From an uncultured Clostridia bacterium (lineage in GTDB: Bacteria; Bacillota; Clostridia; Saccharofermentanales; Saccharofermentanaceae): 7,386 bases of DNA. Below the pieces are notes generated by a model, which was not told the origin of the DNA, did no database searches, and worked only from the letters and a program-made list of their open reading frames with translations. Location: assembly GCA_946545505.1 (NCBI GenBank), contig CAMNNN010000069.1, positions 1-7,386 of the forward strand. The letters run 5' to 3'. The position numbers and the translations under genes are program-made. Positions within the stretch are counted from its first letter, which is position 1, and each line of letters starts with the position of its first letter. Positions 1 through 6,261 of the stretch are shown in pieces.

Positions 1-346
1 CGAGGAAACACCCTCCCATGACGTATCCCCGCTTAATGTTTAGAAGTTCGGGAGTGAACTTGTAGTCCTTTTCGAAGTGGACGGGGCCTACCATAATTCT
101 TCTTAAGTAACGGTGGAAGTCGTCCTCCTTACCGTAGTAGGCATACTTATCGGGGCACATCTTAAGGTTTATCCCGAGGTGCGGAAGCTCCAGCTTCCTG
201 GTGTCCACCCGGCCGTCCTTTGGCTGAGCGTTACCATACCAGCTTAAGTCCGCGTACGCATCAAGACCTCTTGCCCTATATTCGCTGTAAAGTCCGTACT
301 GTGCAAGCTGATTACCGAGTCCGCCGGAGAACTGAACTATGATCAT
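1..346 (-). CDS. GT11-type (alpha-1,2-fucosyltransferase-like) protein, 3' partial
   Basis: Only the first 115 codons lie in the window; the frame is open to position 1. Translation begins MIIVQFSGGLGNQLAQYGLY, the unmistakable N-terminus of GT11 (PF01531), whose members commonly read GGLGNQxFQYA. ARGLDAYADLSWYG (about 25-38) matches the 'ARG..VYLDLSWF' region, LELPHLGI follows at about 51-58, and the visible end (GYVMGGCFL) corresponds to the 'GYWQSEKYF' region. The GDP-binding HxRxGD motif would come later, outside the window. The family usually transfers L-fucose from GDP-fucose in alpha-1,2 linkage, so the glycan may carry a fucose; some members use other acceptors, and the linkage is inferred. 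An Ala replaces the usual Phe in NQLFQ. The start is set by a strong AAGGGGGGAG four nt upstream and an ATGA overlap with the preceding gene. Confidence 0.85.
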   Translation of the reverse strand, partial: MIIVQFSGGLGNQLAQYGLYSEYRARGLDAYADLSWYGNAQPKDGRVDTRKLELPHLGINLKMCPDKYAYYGKEDDFHRYLRRIMVGPVHFEKDYKFTPELLNIKRGYVMGGCFL

Positions 347-1308
347 GACGCTCCCCCCTTGTACTTGTAATAGATCTTGCGCATGAGTCCCGGAAAACAC
401 TTGGCAGCAAAAACCGTAACGGAATACCTGCACTTGTCGCCGGCCTTACCGCCGCAGCTTGAACGAAGCTTCTTCTCAAGGCCGCGCAGAACCGTTCTGT
501 CCTGCTCTCCCTTGATCTCAAGTGATGCGAGAGCCTTCGAGAAGTCGTGGTACTTCGCATCACGCCACTGCCGCTTCTCCTCAAGCATCGGTCCGTAATA
601 CGGATCGTTGTTAAGGTAATCGTACAGCTCGATATGCATGGGAATGTAGTGCATCGTACTGTCCTGTGCTCCGTGGCGGCGCGTTAACATCAGCACCTTG
701 TTAATCACTGCCACACCGTAACCGTACCTCTCGATATCGAAAAGCAGCTTGATGTCACAGCACGGTCCTACGGCAGGATCGAAGATCAGGTCGTGGCTGT
801 GAAGCACTTCTCTTCTGTACATTATAGAGGGACACACAGTATGCGTCCCTTCTGCGAAATACGCGTCGAACAGCTGTCTTCCCTTGAAGATCTTATACTC
901 GCCGTCAAAGGCGGAAACAGCTTCATCTACACTTCCGTCGTCGTGAAAATCCGTCGCTGTACTAGAGACGCATCCGGCGTCCTCATGAGCTTCAAGGAAG
1001 TTATATTCCTCCTCCAGCATCTGCGGCGTCATCTTATCGTCGTCGTGGAAGAGCACAACATAATCGGCGGTACTCATCCTAATCGCCGAGTTAATGTTGT
1101 TGATACCTCCGATATTCTCAGGGTGCTTATGGTATTTGATCCTAGGGTCTTCGAAGCTGTCTACCACTTCCTTTGTATCATCGGTGGAACAGTTATCAAC
1201 CACGGTCAAAGTGAAATCCTTAAATGAAGAAGCGAGAACACTCTCAATGCTCTCGCGAAGATAACCGGATCTGTTATAAGTAAGAATGAATACTTCCAGT
1301 GTGTGCAT
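343..1308 (-). CDS. GT2 family glycosyltransferase
   Basis: 321 residues with a classic GT-A / GT2 domain (PF00535). FILTYNRSGYLRESI (7-21) opens the fold, VVDNCSTDDT (36-45) binds the nucleotide, NIGGINNINSAI (65-76) follows, and HDDD (88-91) is the metal-binding motif. GPCCDIKLL (181-189) contains Asp185, a candidate catalytic base, and RRHGAQDS (210-217) is the expected downstream His-containing segment. Residues about 225-321 form a charged helical extension ending in a basic, aromatic tail (FPGLMRKIYYKYK) that could contact the membrane. The protein probably adds one sugar of the repeat unit on the cytoplasmic face; donor and linkage are unknown. Position directly after the amino-sugar genes makes it a candidate for transferring that 3-amino sugar, which is only an inference. 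Its ATG shares one base with the upstream stop (TAATG) and has only a weak GAG upstream, pointing to translational reinitiation. It ends in an ATGA overlap with the next gene. Confidence 0.92.
   Translation of the reverse strand: MHTLEVFILTYNRSGYLRESIESVLASSFKDFTLTVVDNCSTDDTKEVVDSFEDPRIKYHKHPENIGGINNINSAIRMSTADYVVLFHDDDKMTPQMLEEEYNFLEAHEDAGCVSSTATDFHDDGSVDEAVSAFDGEYKIFKGRQLFDAYFAEGTHTVCPSIMYRREVLHSHDLIFDPAVGPCCDIKLLFDIERYGYGVAVINKVLMLTRRHGAQDSTMHYIPMHIELYDYLNNDPYYGPMLEEKRQWRDAKYHDFSKALASLEIKGEQDRTVLRGLEKKLRSSCGGKAGDKCRYSVTVFAAKCFPGLMRKIYYKYKGGAS
351..360 (-). promoter_or_regulatory. Strong ribosome binding site for the GT11 gene
   Basis: Reads AAGGGGGGAG on the minus strand, 4 nt before the ATG at 344-346. 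It lies within the last codons of the upstream GT2 gene and confirms the start of the edge-truncated fucosyltransferase. It is one of the strongest purine runs at any junction here, suggesting that this gene initiates independently as well as by ATGA coupling. Confidence 0.75.
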
Positions 1309-2405
1309 TACTTAAACTCGTTGATCTTATCGATTACATAATTGATTTCTTCATCTGTCATTCCGTAGAACAAAGGCAGCGACAGCTCGGTCCTCGATAT
1401 CTCCTCAGCCAGAGGGAAATCACCTTCCTTGAATCCCAGATCCTTATATGCACCCTGCAGATGCATCGGGATCGGATAGTGCTTGTTCGTGCCGATTCCC
1501 GCTTCGTTAAGGAACTTCTCAAGCTCGTCTCTTCTGCTGCTTCTTACGGCGAAGATGTGCCATACGGGAAGTGCATAATCGGGAACGTAAGGCAGGATGA
1601 CCTCAGGGTTGTTAATGCCCTTAAGATACTTATCCGCTATAGCTCTTCTGCACTCGTTCATGCGGTCCAGATGAGGAAGTTTTGCCGACAGGAAAGCAGC
1701 CTGCATCTCGTCGAGTCTGCTGTTGTTTCCCTTGTATATGTGATGATACTTATAGTCGGAACCGTAGTTGCCGTAAGCTCTGATCTTATCGGCGACATCC
1801 TTGTCAGATGTTATTGTCGCACCTGCGTCGCCCAATGCGCCGAGGTTCTTGCCGGGATAGAAAGAGAAGCCCGAAGCGATGCCGAACGTTCCGATCTTTC
1901 TGCCCTTATACAGAGCTCCGTGAGCCTGTGCGCAGTCCTCGATGACCTTGAGTCCGCGGCGGTTCGCTATCTCCATGATAGGATCCATATCGCAGGGCTG
2001 GCCGTAAAGATGAACCGGCATGATCGCCTTCGTCTTATCTGTGATGGCTGCCTCGATCAGCAAAGGATTGATGTTATATGTTCTGATATCAGGCTCAACG
2101 AACACTACCTGCGCACCCGTATATGTAACGGCAAGTGCAGTAGCGATGTAAGTGTTCGAGGGAACGATGACTTCGTCTCCTTCCCCGATACCAAGAGCCT
2201 TCAGTGCGAGCACGAGAGCGTCGAGTCCGTTACCGCATCCTACGCAGTAAGGCATGCCGCAGTATTCCGCATATGCCTTCTCGAATTTCTCGTCCTCCTG
2301 ACCTTCGATATACCAGGAATTGTTATATACCGTCTCGAACGCGCCTCTTAATTCTTTGTCGAGTTCGTGCTCGAGAGGGCGAAATGTAACGAACGGAATC
2401 TTCAT
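1308..2405 (-). CDS. PLP-dependent dTDP-3-keto-sugar aminotransferase (FdtB/QdtB type, DegT/DnrJ/EryC1/StrS family)
   Basis: 365 residues, typical for the sugar aminotransferase family. It should aminate the 3-keto sugar made by the preceding gene, using glutamate and PLP, giving a dTDP-3-amino-3,6-dideoxyhexose. Visible landmarks: GCGNGLDAL (57-65) in the phosphate-binding region, PSNTYIATA (82-90), [12 protein letters not shown] (129-140), [10 protein letters not shown] (155-164, Asp157 to the PLP ring nitrogen), [13 protein letters not shown] (181-193, Lys186 the Schiff-base lysine), SRLDEMQAA (229-237) and HYPIPMH (309-315). I take ATG at 2403-2405, not the in-frame ATG at 2453: residue 1 then begins [10 protein letters not shown] as in homologues, it lies 1 nt after the ketoisomerase stop, and GTGAG stands 7 nt upstream. 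Pairing with the ketoisomerase makes a 3-amino role more likely than 4-amino or Cbl-dependent alternatives. FdtB versus QdtB cannot be told by eye. Confidence 0.93.
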   Translation of the reverse strand: MKIPFVTFRPLEHELDKELRGAFETVYNNSWYIEGQEDEKFEKAYAEYCGMPYCVGCGNGLDALVLALKALGIGEGDEVIVPSNTYIATALAVTYTGAQVVFVEPDIRTYNINPLLIEAAITDKTKAIMPVHLYGQPCDMDPIMEIANRRGLKVIEDCAQAHGALYKGRKIGTFGIASGFSFYPGKNLGALGDAGATITSDKDVADKIRAYGNYGSDYKYHHIYKGNNSRLDEMQAAFLSAKLPHLDRMNECRRAIADKYLKGINNPEVILPYVPDYALPVWHIFAVRSSRRDELEKFLNEAGIGTNKHYPIPMHLQGAYKDLGFKEGDFPLAEEISRTELSLPLFYGMTDEEINYVIDKINEFK

Positions 2406-2406
2406 A

Positions 2407-2820
2407 TTATTTCTCACTTTCCTTGGAAGCGATGAACTTCTTGAATTCATCATAATCTCTTATATAGTCTGACTCATCGTAGAGCTCGGAAGCGAGTACC
2501 ATGAGCACGGCATCGGGGGAGAAATCATACATCTCTCTCCACATATCATTCGCTATAAACAGTCCCTTGTCCGGGCTGTCGAGGACTACCTCTGCCGTAT
2601 CGTGTCCGTCATCGAGATGAATCTTGCATGAACCGTGAACACAGATAAGGATCTGCTTTAAGCACTTATGTGCGTGATGTCCTCTTACGACACCTGCGAG
2701 CGTATCGTAGATATAGTAAACGCGCTTTACGGAGAAAGGAAAATCCTTATACTCCTCTAATGCTATCAACTGACCTCTGTCGTCGCCGTGAGGTGTGAAT
2801 GTGTATGTCTTGATCTCCAT
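2407..2820 (-). CDS. dTDP-4-keto-6-deoxyglucose 3,4-ketoisomerase (FdtA/QdtA type)
   Basis: 137 residues, the usual full length for this single-domain cupin family (WxcM-like, PF05523). It shifts the keto group of dTDP-4-keto-6-deoxyglucose from C4 to C3, preparing it for amination by the next gene. The sequence shows [11 protein letters not shown] (13-23), [12 protein letters not shown] (28-39), the catalytic-histidine block RGHHAHK (46-52; His49 and His51 correspond to the proposed catalytic pair in FdtA), QILICVHGS (56-64), [10 protein letters not shown] (80-89), WREMYDF (94-100) and [10 protein letters not shown] (118-127, approximate). Arg15 looks FdtA-like (galacto product), whereas Arg95 looks QdtA-like (gluco product), so I leave the symbol blank. 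The start has AAGGA with a 6-nt spacer; it follows the upstream stop by 10 nt and ends 1 nt before the aminotransferase start. Confidence 0.93.
   Translation of the reverse strand: MEIKTYTFTPHGDDRGQLIALEEYKDFPFSVKRVYYIYDTLAGVVRGHHAHKCLKQILICVHGSCKIHLDDGHDTAEVVLDSPDKGLFIANDMWREMYDFSPDAVLMVLASELYDESDYIRDYDEFKKFIASKESEK
2413..2417 (-). promoter_or_regulatory. Weak ribosome binding site for the aminotransferase
   Basis: GTGAG (within AAGTGAG) ends 7 nt before the ATG at 2403-2405, inside the last codons of the ketoisomerase. Together with the 1-nt gap it supports the 2405 start rather than an upstream in-frame ATG at 2453 that would overlap the ketoisomerase by 47 nt. Confidence 0.55.
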
Positions 2821-2830
2821 ATCGGGTCCT

Positions 2831-4300
2831 TTAATTATTAAGATTCTCTTTCTTTACTATCTTGTTGTAAGCCTTCTTAATAAACATATCCGGGAAGTCC
2901 GCCATCAGAGTCTTCTTGTTGCCTGAAGCGATTACTCTCCTGAATGTCTTATCACTAAATCTTACCATATACTGCTTACGGAATTCAGTCGTGTCGATAT
3001 CCGTGATCTTCACCCCGTACTTGTTCTTATGCTCCGTAAGCGCCTTCTGAAGTTCTTCCTCGAACTGCTTATCCGAGATCAGATCAGCCTTAAGCTTCTC
3101 TCCCCTCTCGAGTCTGTAATCCTCGTCATCGAGAAGCCGGTCAGCCTCTGCGATAAGGGACTCGACATCGTCATACTCGATAGAATCCTGATTGATGAGT
3201 ATCTCCTTATTCTCATCATTGCATCCCTCGCCCTTAAGTGTGAGCGGAACCTTCTTCGCATCGGAAGCGAACTGCATCATGAGTCCGCCGATAAACGGGA
3301 ATGTATTAAGATAGATCGTGCAATGCTCCATGAGCTCGAACAGATCCGTTCTCTCATCAATCCTGTATGCTCTTCCCGGATACTTAGCCTGAAGCTTTTG
3401 TATCTCACTGTCATCTCCCGTTCCTGCATAGAGGAATAAAAGATCGTCGTGTCCCGACAGAAGTCTGTCGACTATCACATAGAATCTGTTCTGCGGATCG
3501 CCGAGAGTCTTATAAAGAGATCCGCCCGAGAACACTATCTTCTTTCCTTCCGCATCGAACGGCAAGCCCTGGAACTCACGGTCCCTGTGGTAAGGATAGA
3601 ACGGCATTACTATCTCTTTGCTCTCAGGCACACCTCTGTACTTAACGGAGACATTCGCACCGTAGTTACGGAATTCAAGGTTATAGTCAAATACGTCCCT
3701 GCCGAGCCAGAAAGCGTGGTCCGTCAGGTTGATCTTGAACCTCTCCACGATACCCTCGTAAGCCTTGAACACGGCCATGCCGGCAGCGTCGTCCGGAGTG
3801 GAGTACAGTATCGCTTTCGCAGGCTTATACTGCTCGAAAAGCGCGTGTATGTCCTTCACTTCCTGCTCGCGGTTATCGTAGGAAACGTAATTCCATATAA
3901 CGTTTCCGTCCTTTACCGCATTGTGAAGTTCAGGCTGACTGTCCCTGGACTCGACCTTAGTGATGTAGATTACTCTGTAGCCGAGATTGGACAGCGCATG
4001 CATATAGACCAGAGCGAGAGCTCTTACATCAAAACCGAAGCTGTCGTAATACAGAATAGTATTCGCATCTGTATCTTCTCTGGTAAATCCGGGCTTAACG
4101 AGGCCCTGTGATATCAGTGTCAGATCATTCTCGAGATCGTCATCAACGTAGTACTGGTTATATTCTTCAAGGATAAAAGATGCTGCCGTAACTGCATCAA
4201 GAGCCTTACGGTAGTTCTCTTTCCTTATAGAATTAGAAGCGATCTTCTTAAGCTTATTAAGAACACCTTCAACCATCTTTGTCTTCTCAGAATCCGTCAT
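2831..4300 (-). CDS. GT-B-like glycosyltransferase, O-GlcNAc-transferase-like C-terminal half
   Basis: 489 residues. Residues 1-70 are charged and helical. A first Rossmann-like half begins at TILYYDSFGFDVRA (81-94) and includes the strand YRVIYITKV (108-116). NLTDHAFWLG (191-200) resembles acceptor or donor pocket motifs of GT-B enzymes. The second half starts with IVFSGGSLYKTLG (255-267), where a phosphate-binding loop is expected; then come LLFLYAGTG (287-295), DLFELMEHCTIYLNTFPFIGG (319-339) and VPLTLKGEG (351-359). The 'stage of waiting, short-lived prominence' layout of OGT/GT41 and SPINDLY-like enzymes (bad actors removed by a DTFPYNGG-like loop) is echoed by LNTFPFIGG. I cannot assign a CAZy family by eye, so donor and product are unknown. 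About 50 C-terminal residues form a basic tail ending KKAYNKIVKKENLNN, possibly a membrane contact. The start is fixed by GAGGTG six nt upstream, and the ATG directly follows the upstream TAA. It lies just before the amino-sugar genes. Confidence 0.75.
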   Translation of the reverse strand: MTDSEKTKMVEGVLNKLKKIASNSIRKENYRKALDAVTAASFILEEYNQYYVDDDLENDLTLISQGLVKPGFTREDTDANTILYYDSFGFDVRALALVYMHALSNLGYRVIYITKVESRDSQPELHNAVKDGNVIWNYVSYDNREQEVKDIHALFEQYKPAKAILYSTPDDAAGMAVFKAYEGIVERFKINLTDHAFWLGRDVFDYNLEFRNYGANVSVKYRGVPESKEIVMPFYPYHRDREFQGLPFDAEGKKIVFSGGSLYKTLGDPQNRFYVIVDRLLSGHDDLLFLYAGTGDDSEIQKLQAKYPGRAYRIDERTDLFELMEHCTIYLNTFPFIGGLMMQFASDAKKVPLTLKGEGCNDENKEILINQDSIEYDDVESLIAEADRLLDDEDYRLERGEKLKADLISDKQFEEELQKALTEHKNKYGVKITDIDTTEFRKQYMVRFSDKTFRRVIASGNKKTLMADFPDMFIKKAYNKIVKKENLNN

Positions 4301-5143
4301 TTACACCTCGAGTTTGCCGAACTTACCCTTACGGGCATCACGGCGTCCCATTCTCATATATTTGATCTTATTCAGTTTATCGTCCTCTGCGAGGATAGTC
4401 TTCACCCATGTAGCGAGAAGATAATGCCTGTATGCCTTCCTGACTCTGGGATATTCCTTCATAAGATATGTGCAGTTACGGAAGATATAGTACTTTCTTA
4501 CCTTGCCGTGACCCATAGCCTCGAATGACCTGCCGAGGAACCGGCCTCTGATCGGCTGTCCGAGATTATGCTGCATCGTAAGATCGAGAACTCTTCTTAA
4601 CTTAAACCCCTTGTCGATGGCGCGGTAGCAGAATTCACGGTCGACCTCATCGATGAACAGCATCTCGAGAAATCCTCCGATCGCTATCGAATTCTCGACC
4701 GCCATTATCGAACCTGATGTGATCAGCCAGTCCGGGTTCTCGTTATTGACGACCAGATCGTCGTCCTTATCTCCGGAATTATGGATTCCGATCTGAATAA
4801 CCTTGCCATCCTGTGCGAAGATCTCCTGAGCACGTGCCAAGTAATCGCGAAGTGTCGTACCCGTGAAGTATGAGTCGTCATCCATCGTGAGAAGATAATC
4901 CATACCCTGCTCAGACGCCTTGTTCAAAGCGGCATTAAGAGCCGCTGCGATACCCATATTGCCGTGCATGGGCACGATCTCGATATTCCCGCATGAAGAT
5001 TCTATCTTACTGAGAAGTTCTTCATCAGGCGTGTCGGAATTATCGACAACGAACACCTTCTGCACCTCGCCTGCATATGAGGATATCCTGTCGACAACGC
5101 CCTCGTCGGCATTATATATGACAACACTTCCGGCGATTCTCAT
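4301..5143 (-). CDS. GT2 glycosyltransferase, RfbF / rhamnosyltransferase type
   Basis: 280 residues, a single GT-A domain. The N-terminus (SVVIYNADEGV, 6-16) lacks the usual TYNR form and resembles the RfbF-like rhamnosyltransferase branch of GT2. VVDNSD (32-37) and the NMGIAAALN block (62-70) belong to the nucleotide-sugar pocket, and MDDDSYF (87-93) holds the metal-binding Asp cluster. TSGSIMA (142-148) and FIDEVDREFCYRA (163-175) follow; the latter is the acceptor-side acidic motif typical of this branch. QHNLG (191-195) and a basic tail ending GKFGK complete the pattern. It probably transfers a deoxysugar such as rhamnose from a dTDP donor at the inner membrane face; the donor is inferred from the branch, not shown. 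The start has GGAG with a 7-nt spacer, located in the last codons of the upstream gene. The stop TAA abuts the next ATG directly. Confidence 0.9.
   Translation of the reverse strand: MRIAGSVVIYNADEGVVDRISSYAGEVQKVFVVDNSDTPDEELLSKIESSCGNIEIVPMHGNMGIAAALNAALNKASEQGMDYLLTMDDDSYFTGTTLRDYLARAQEIFAQDGKVIQIGIHNSGDKDDDLVVNNENPDWLITSGSIMAVENSIAIGGFLEMLFIDEVDREFCYRAIDKGFKLRRVLDLTMQHNLGQPIRGRFLGRSFEAMGHGKVRKYYIFRNCTYLMKEYPRVRKAYRHYLLATWVKTILAEDDKLNKIKYMRMGRRDARKGKFGKLEV
4304..4309 (-). promoter_or_regulatory. Ribosome binding site embedded in the upstream stop region
   Basis: GAGGTG, complementary to the 16S rRNA tail, is formed by the last two sense codons (Glu-Val) of the RfbF-type gene. The TAA stop and then the ATG of the 489-residue transferase follow immediately. 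It decides the start at 4300 over the later Met at residue 9. Confidence 0.75.
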
Positions 5144-5145
5144 TG

Positions 5146-6261
5146 TTATTCTCCGAGCCTCTCGGATGCTTTTCTAACAGCCTCGAGATAAGCGGTGCCG
5201 TTAACCGTATCGGGCTCGAGATATGCGCCCTCACTCCACTCATTCCAGGCGGTGATGAATACAAATTCTCTGTTCTGATCCTTCGAGATCTTCAGGAGCT
5301 GATACAGATATTCCTCGAACTTCGAAGGAGTCTGCCCCTTGATTATGCGCGCCTTCTTTCCTCTTCTGGGAGTGTCGTCAAAGCCTACGATACCGCTGTA
5401 GAAGGTATTTTCCTTATGGCAGTGCTTCGCGGAGTACAGAATGCTCTTCCACTCCTTGTCGTAGTCCGCCAGGCGAAGTCTCGGCTTCTTGTTTATCTTT
5501 CTTAGGTAGATCTCCTCGAGACCTTTGCGGAGGAGCTCATGCATGTCATTGAACTGGAAAGGCTCGTAGTAGAACCTGTAGTCGAGGCTCACGCCCTTCC
5601 ATGTGCACTTGCTCATGCACACGATGCCCGGGAACCCCGCTTCTTTCGCGAGCTTGTCCCAGTAAGCTGCCATTGCCGTGATGATCTCAGGGTCGGCATT
5701 CATTCTCATGAAGGAGAACACGGGCTTACCGTCTATCTTGATGTAACGCTCGTCGCGGAAGAAAGGCAGAAGCCAGTCGAAATGCTTCTTCCACTCATCC
5801 TCGCCGCCGTACTTGAGCTGAGCAAGGATCTCGGGGCCGGTTCTTTTCTCGCCTTCGAACGAGGGGGCCCAGTTATTACCCTTAACGGCACTCCATGACC
5901 TTATCCAGGAAGTGTTGTCCCAGATAAACATGTAGTGAATATCGAGCTCCTTATGGTTAAGGTAGATATTCGCAGGTGTCTCCATGAAGTGCTGTTCAGA
6001 GGAGAACCAGTAATGATATATACCGAATCCGTAGATGCCGAATTCATTGGCAAGCTTTACCTGACGCGCGATGTCTTCAGGCTTGTCGAGACTATAGTAG
6101 TATTCGTCAGCGGGAACCCTCGGCTGCACGTGACCTTCGAACTGAGGCTCGGCCTTCTTAACGGCCACCCAGTCCGTAAATCCTTCCCCCCACCACTTGT
6201 CGTTCTCCGGCATGCGGTGATACTGAGGCAGATAGTTAGCTATTATCTTGGGCTTTGACAT
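5146..6261 (-). CDS. WbsX-like / GH99-like glycan-active protein
   Basis: 371 residues with the full pattern of the WbsX family (PF14307, GH99-like TIM-barrel fold), common in polysaccharide clusters. Visible motifs: NYLPQYH (9-15), WWGEGFTDW (23-31), GFGIYHYWF (78-86), IDGKPVF (176-182), and the C-terminal ITAWNEWSEG block (336-345) followed by LEPD (348-351). No signal peptide is visible, so it should be cytoplasmic and act during repeat-unit assembly. The family is annotated as glycosyltransferase by association, but its activity is poorly proven. The NEWSEG block keeps two Glu residues (341 and 344) with the three-residue spacing of the GH99 catalytic pair, so a hydrolase or transglycosylase role is also possible. 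ATG at 6259-6261 is preceded by GGGGGATTATT, a plausible ribosome site inside the end of the upstream gene. It ends 2 nt before the next start. Confidence 0.88.
   Translation of the reverse strand: MSKPKIIANYLPQYHRMPENDKWWGEGFTDWVAVKKAEPQFEGHVQPRVPADEYYYSLDKPEDIARQVKLANEFGIYGFGIYHYWFSSEQHFMETPANIYLNHKELDIHYMFIWDNTSWIRSWSAVKGNNWAPSFEGEKRTGPEILAQLKYGGEDEWKKHFDWLLPFFRDERYIKIDGKPVFSFMRMNADPEIITAMAAYWDKLAKEAGFPGIVCMSKCTWKGVSLDYRFYYEPFQFNDMHELLRKGLEEIYLRKINKKPRLRLADYDKEWKSILYSAKHCHKENTFYSGIVGFDDTPRRGKKARIIKGQTPSKFEEYLYQLLKISKDQNREFVFITAWNEWSEGAYLEPDTVNGTAYLEAVRKASERLGE

Noticed and set aside
793..1227. Plus-strand open frame (144 codons) opposite the GT2 gene
   Set aside because: No domain or ribosome site recognised, and it is wholly antisense to a gene with intact catalytic motifs.
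1299..2351. Long plus-strand open frame (350 codons, GTG start) opposite the aminotransferase
   Set aside because: It lies antisense to a gene with complete family motifs, has no recognisable domain and no fitting gene neighbourhood. Codon bias in the real gene explains an open opposite strand.
2406..2453. Upstream in-frame ATG giving the aminotransferase 16 extra residues
   Set aside because: The extra residues ([10 protein letters not shown]...) do not look like the family N-terminus and would overlap the ketoisomerase. The ATG at 2405 has tight spacing and the conserved [10 protein letters not shown] beginning.
2821..2830. The largest gap as a possible promoter or terminator site
   Set aside because: Only 10 nt long and fully occupied by the ketoisomerase ribosome site; no room for a hairpin or -10/-35 elements.
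3449..4111. Plus-strand open frame (220 codons) opposite the 489-residue transferase
   Set aside because: Shadow of the minus-strand gene; composition is Arg/Val/Leu-rich without motif, and another shadow frame (3029-3439) runs beside it.
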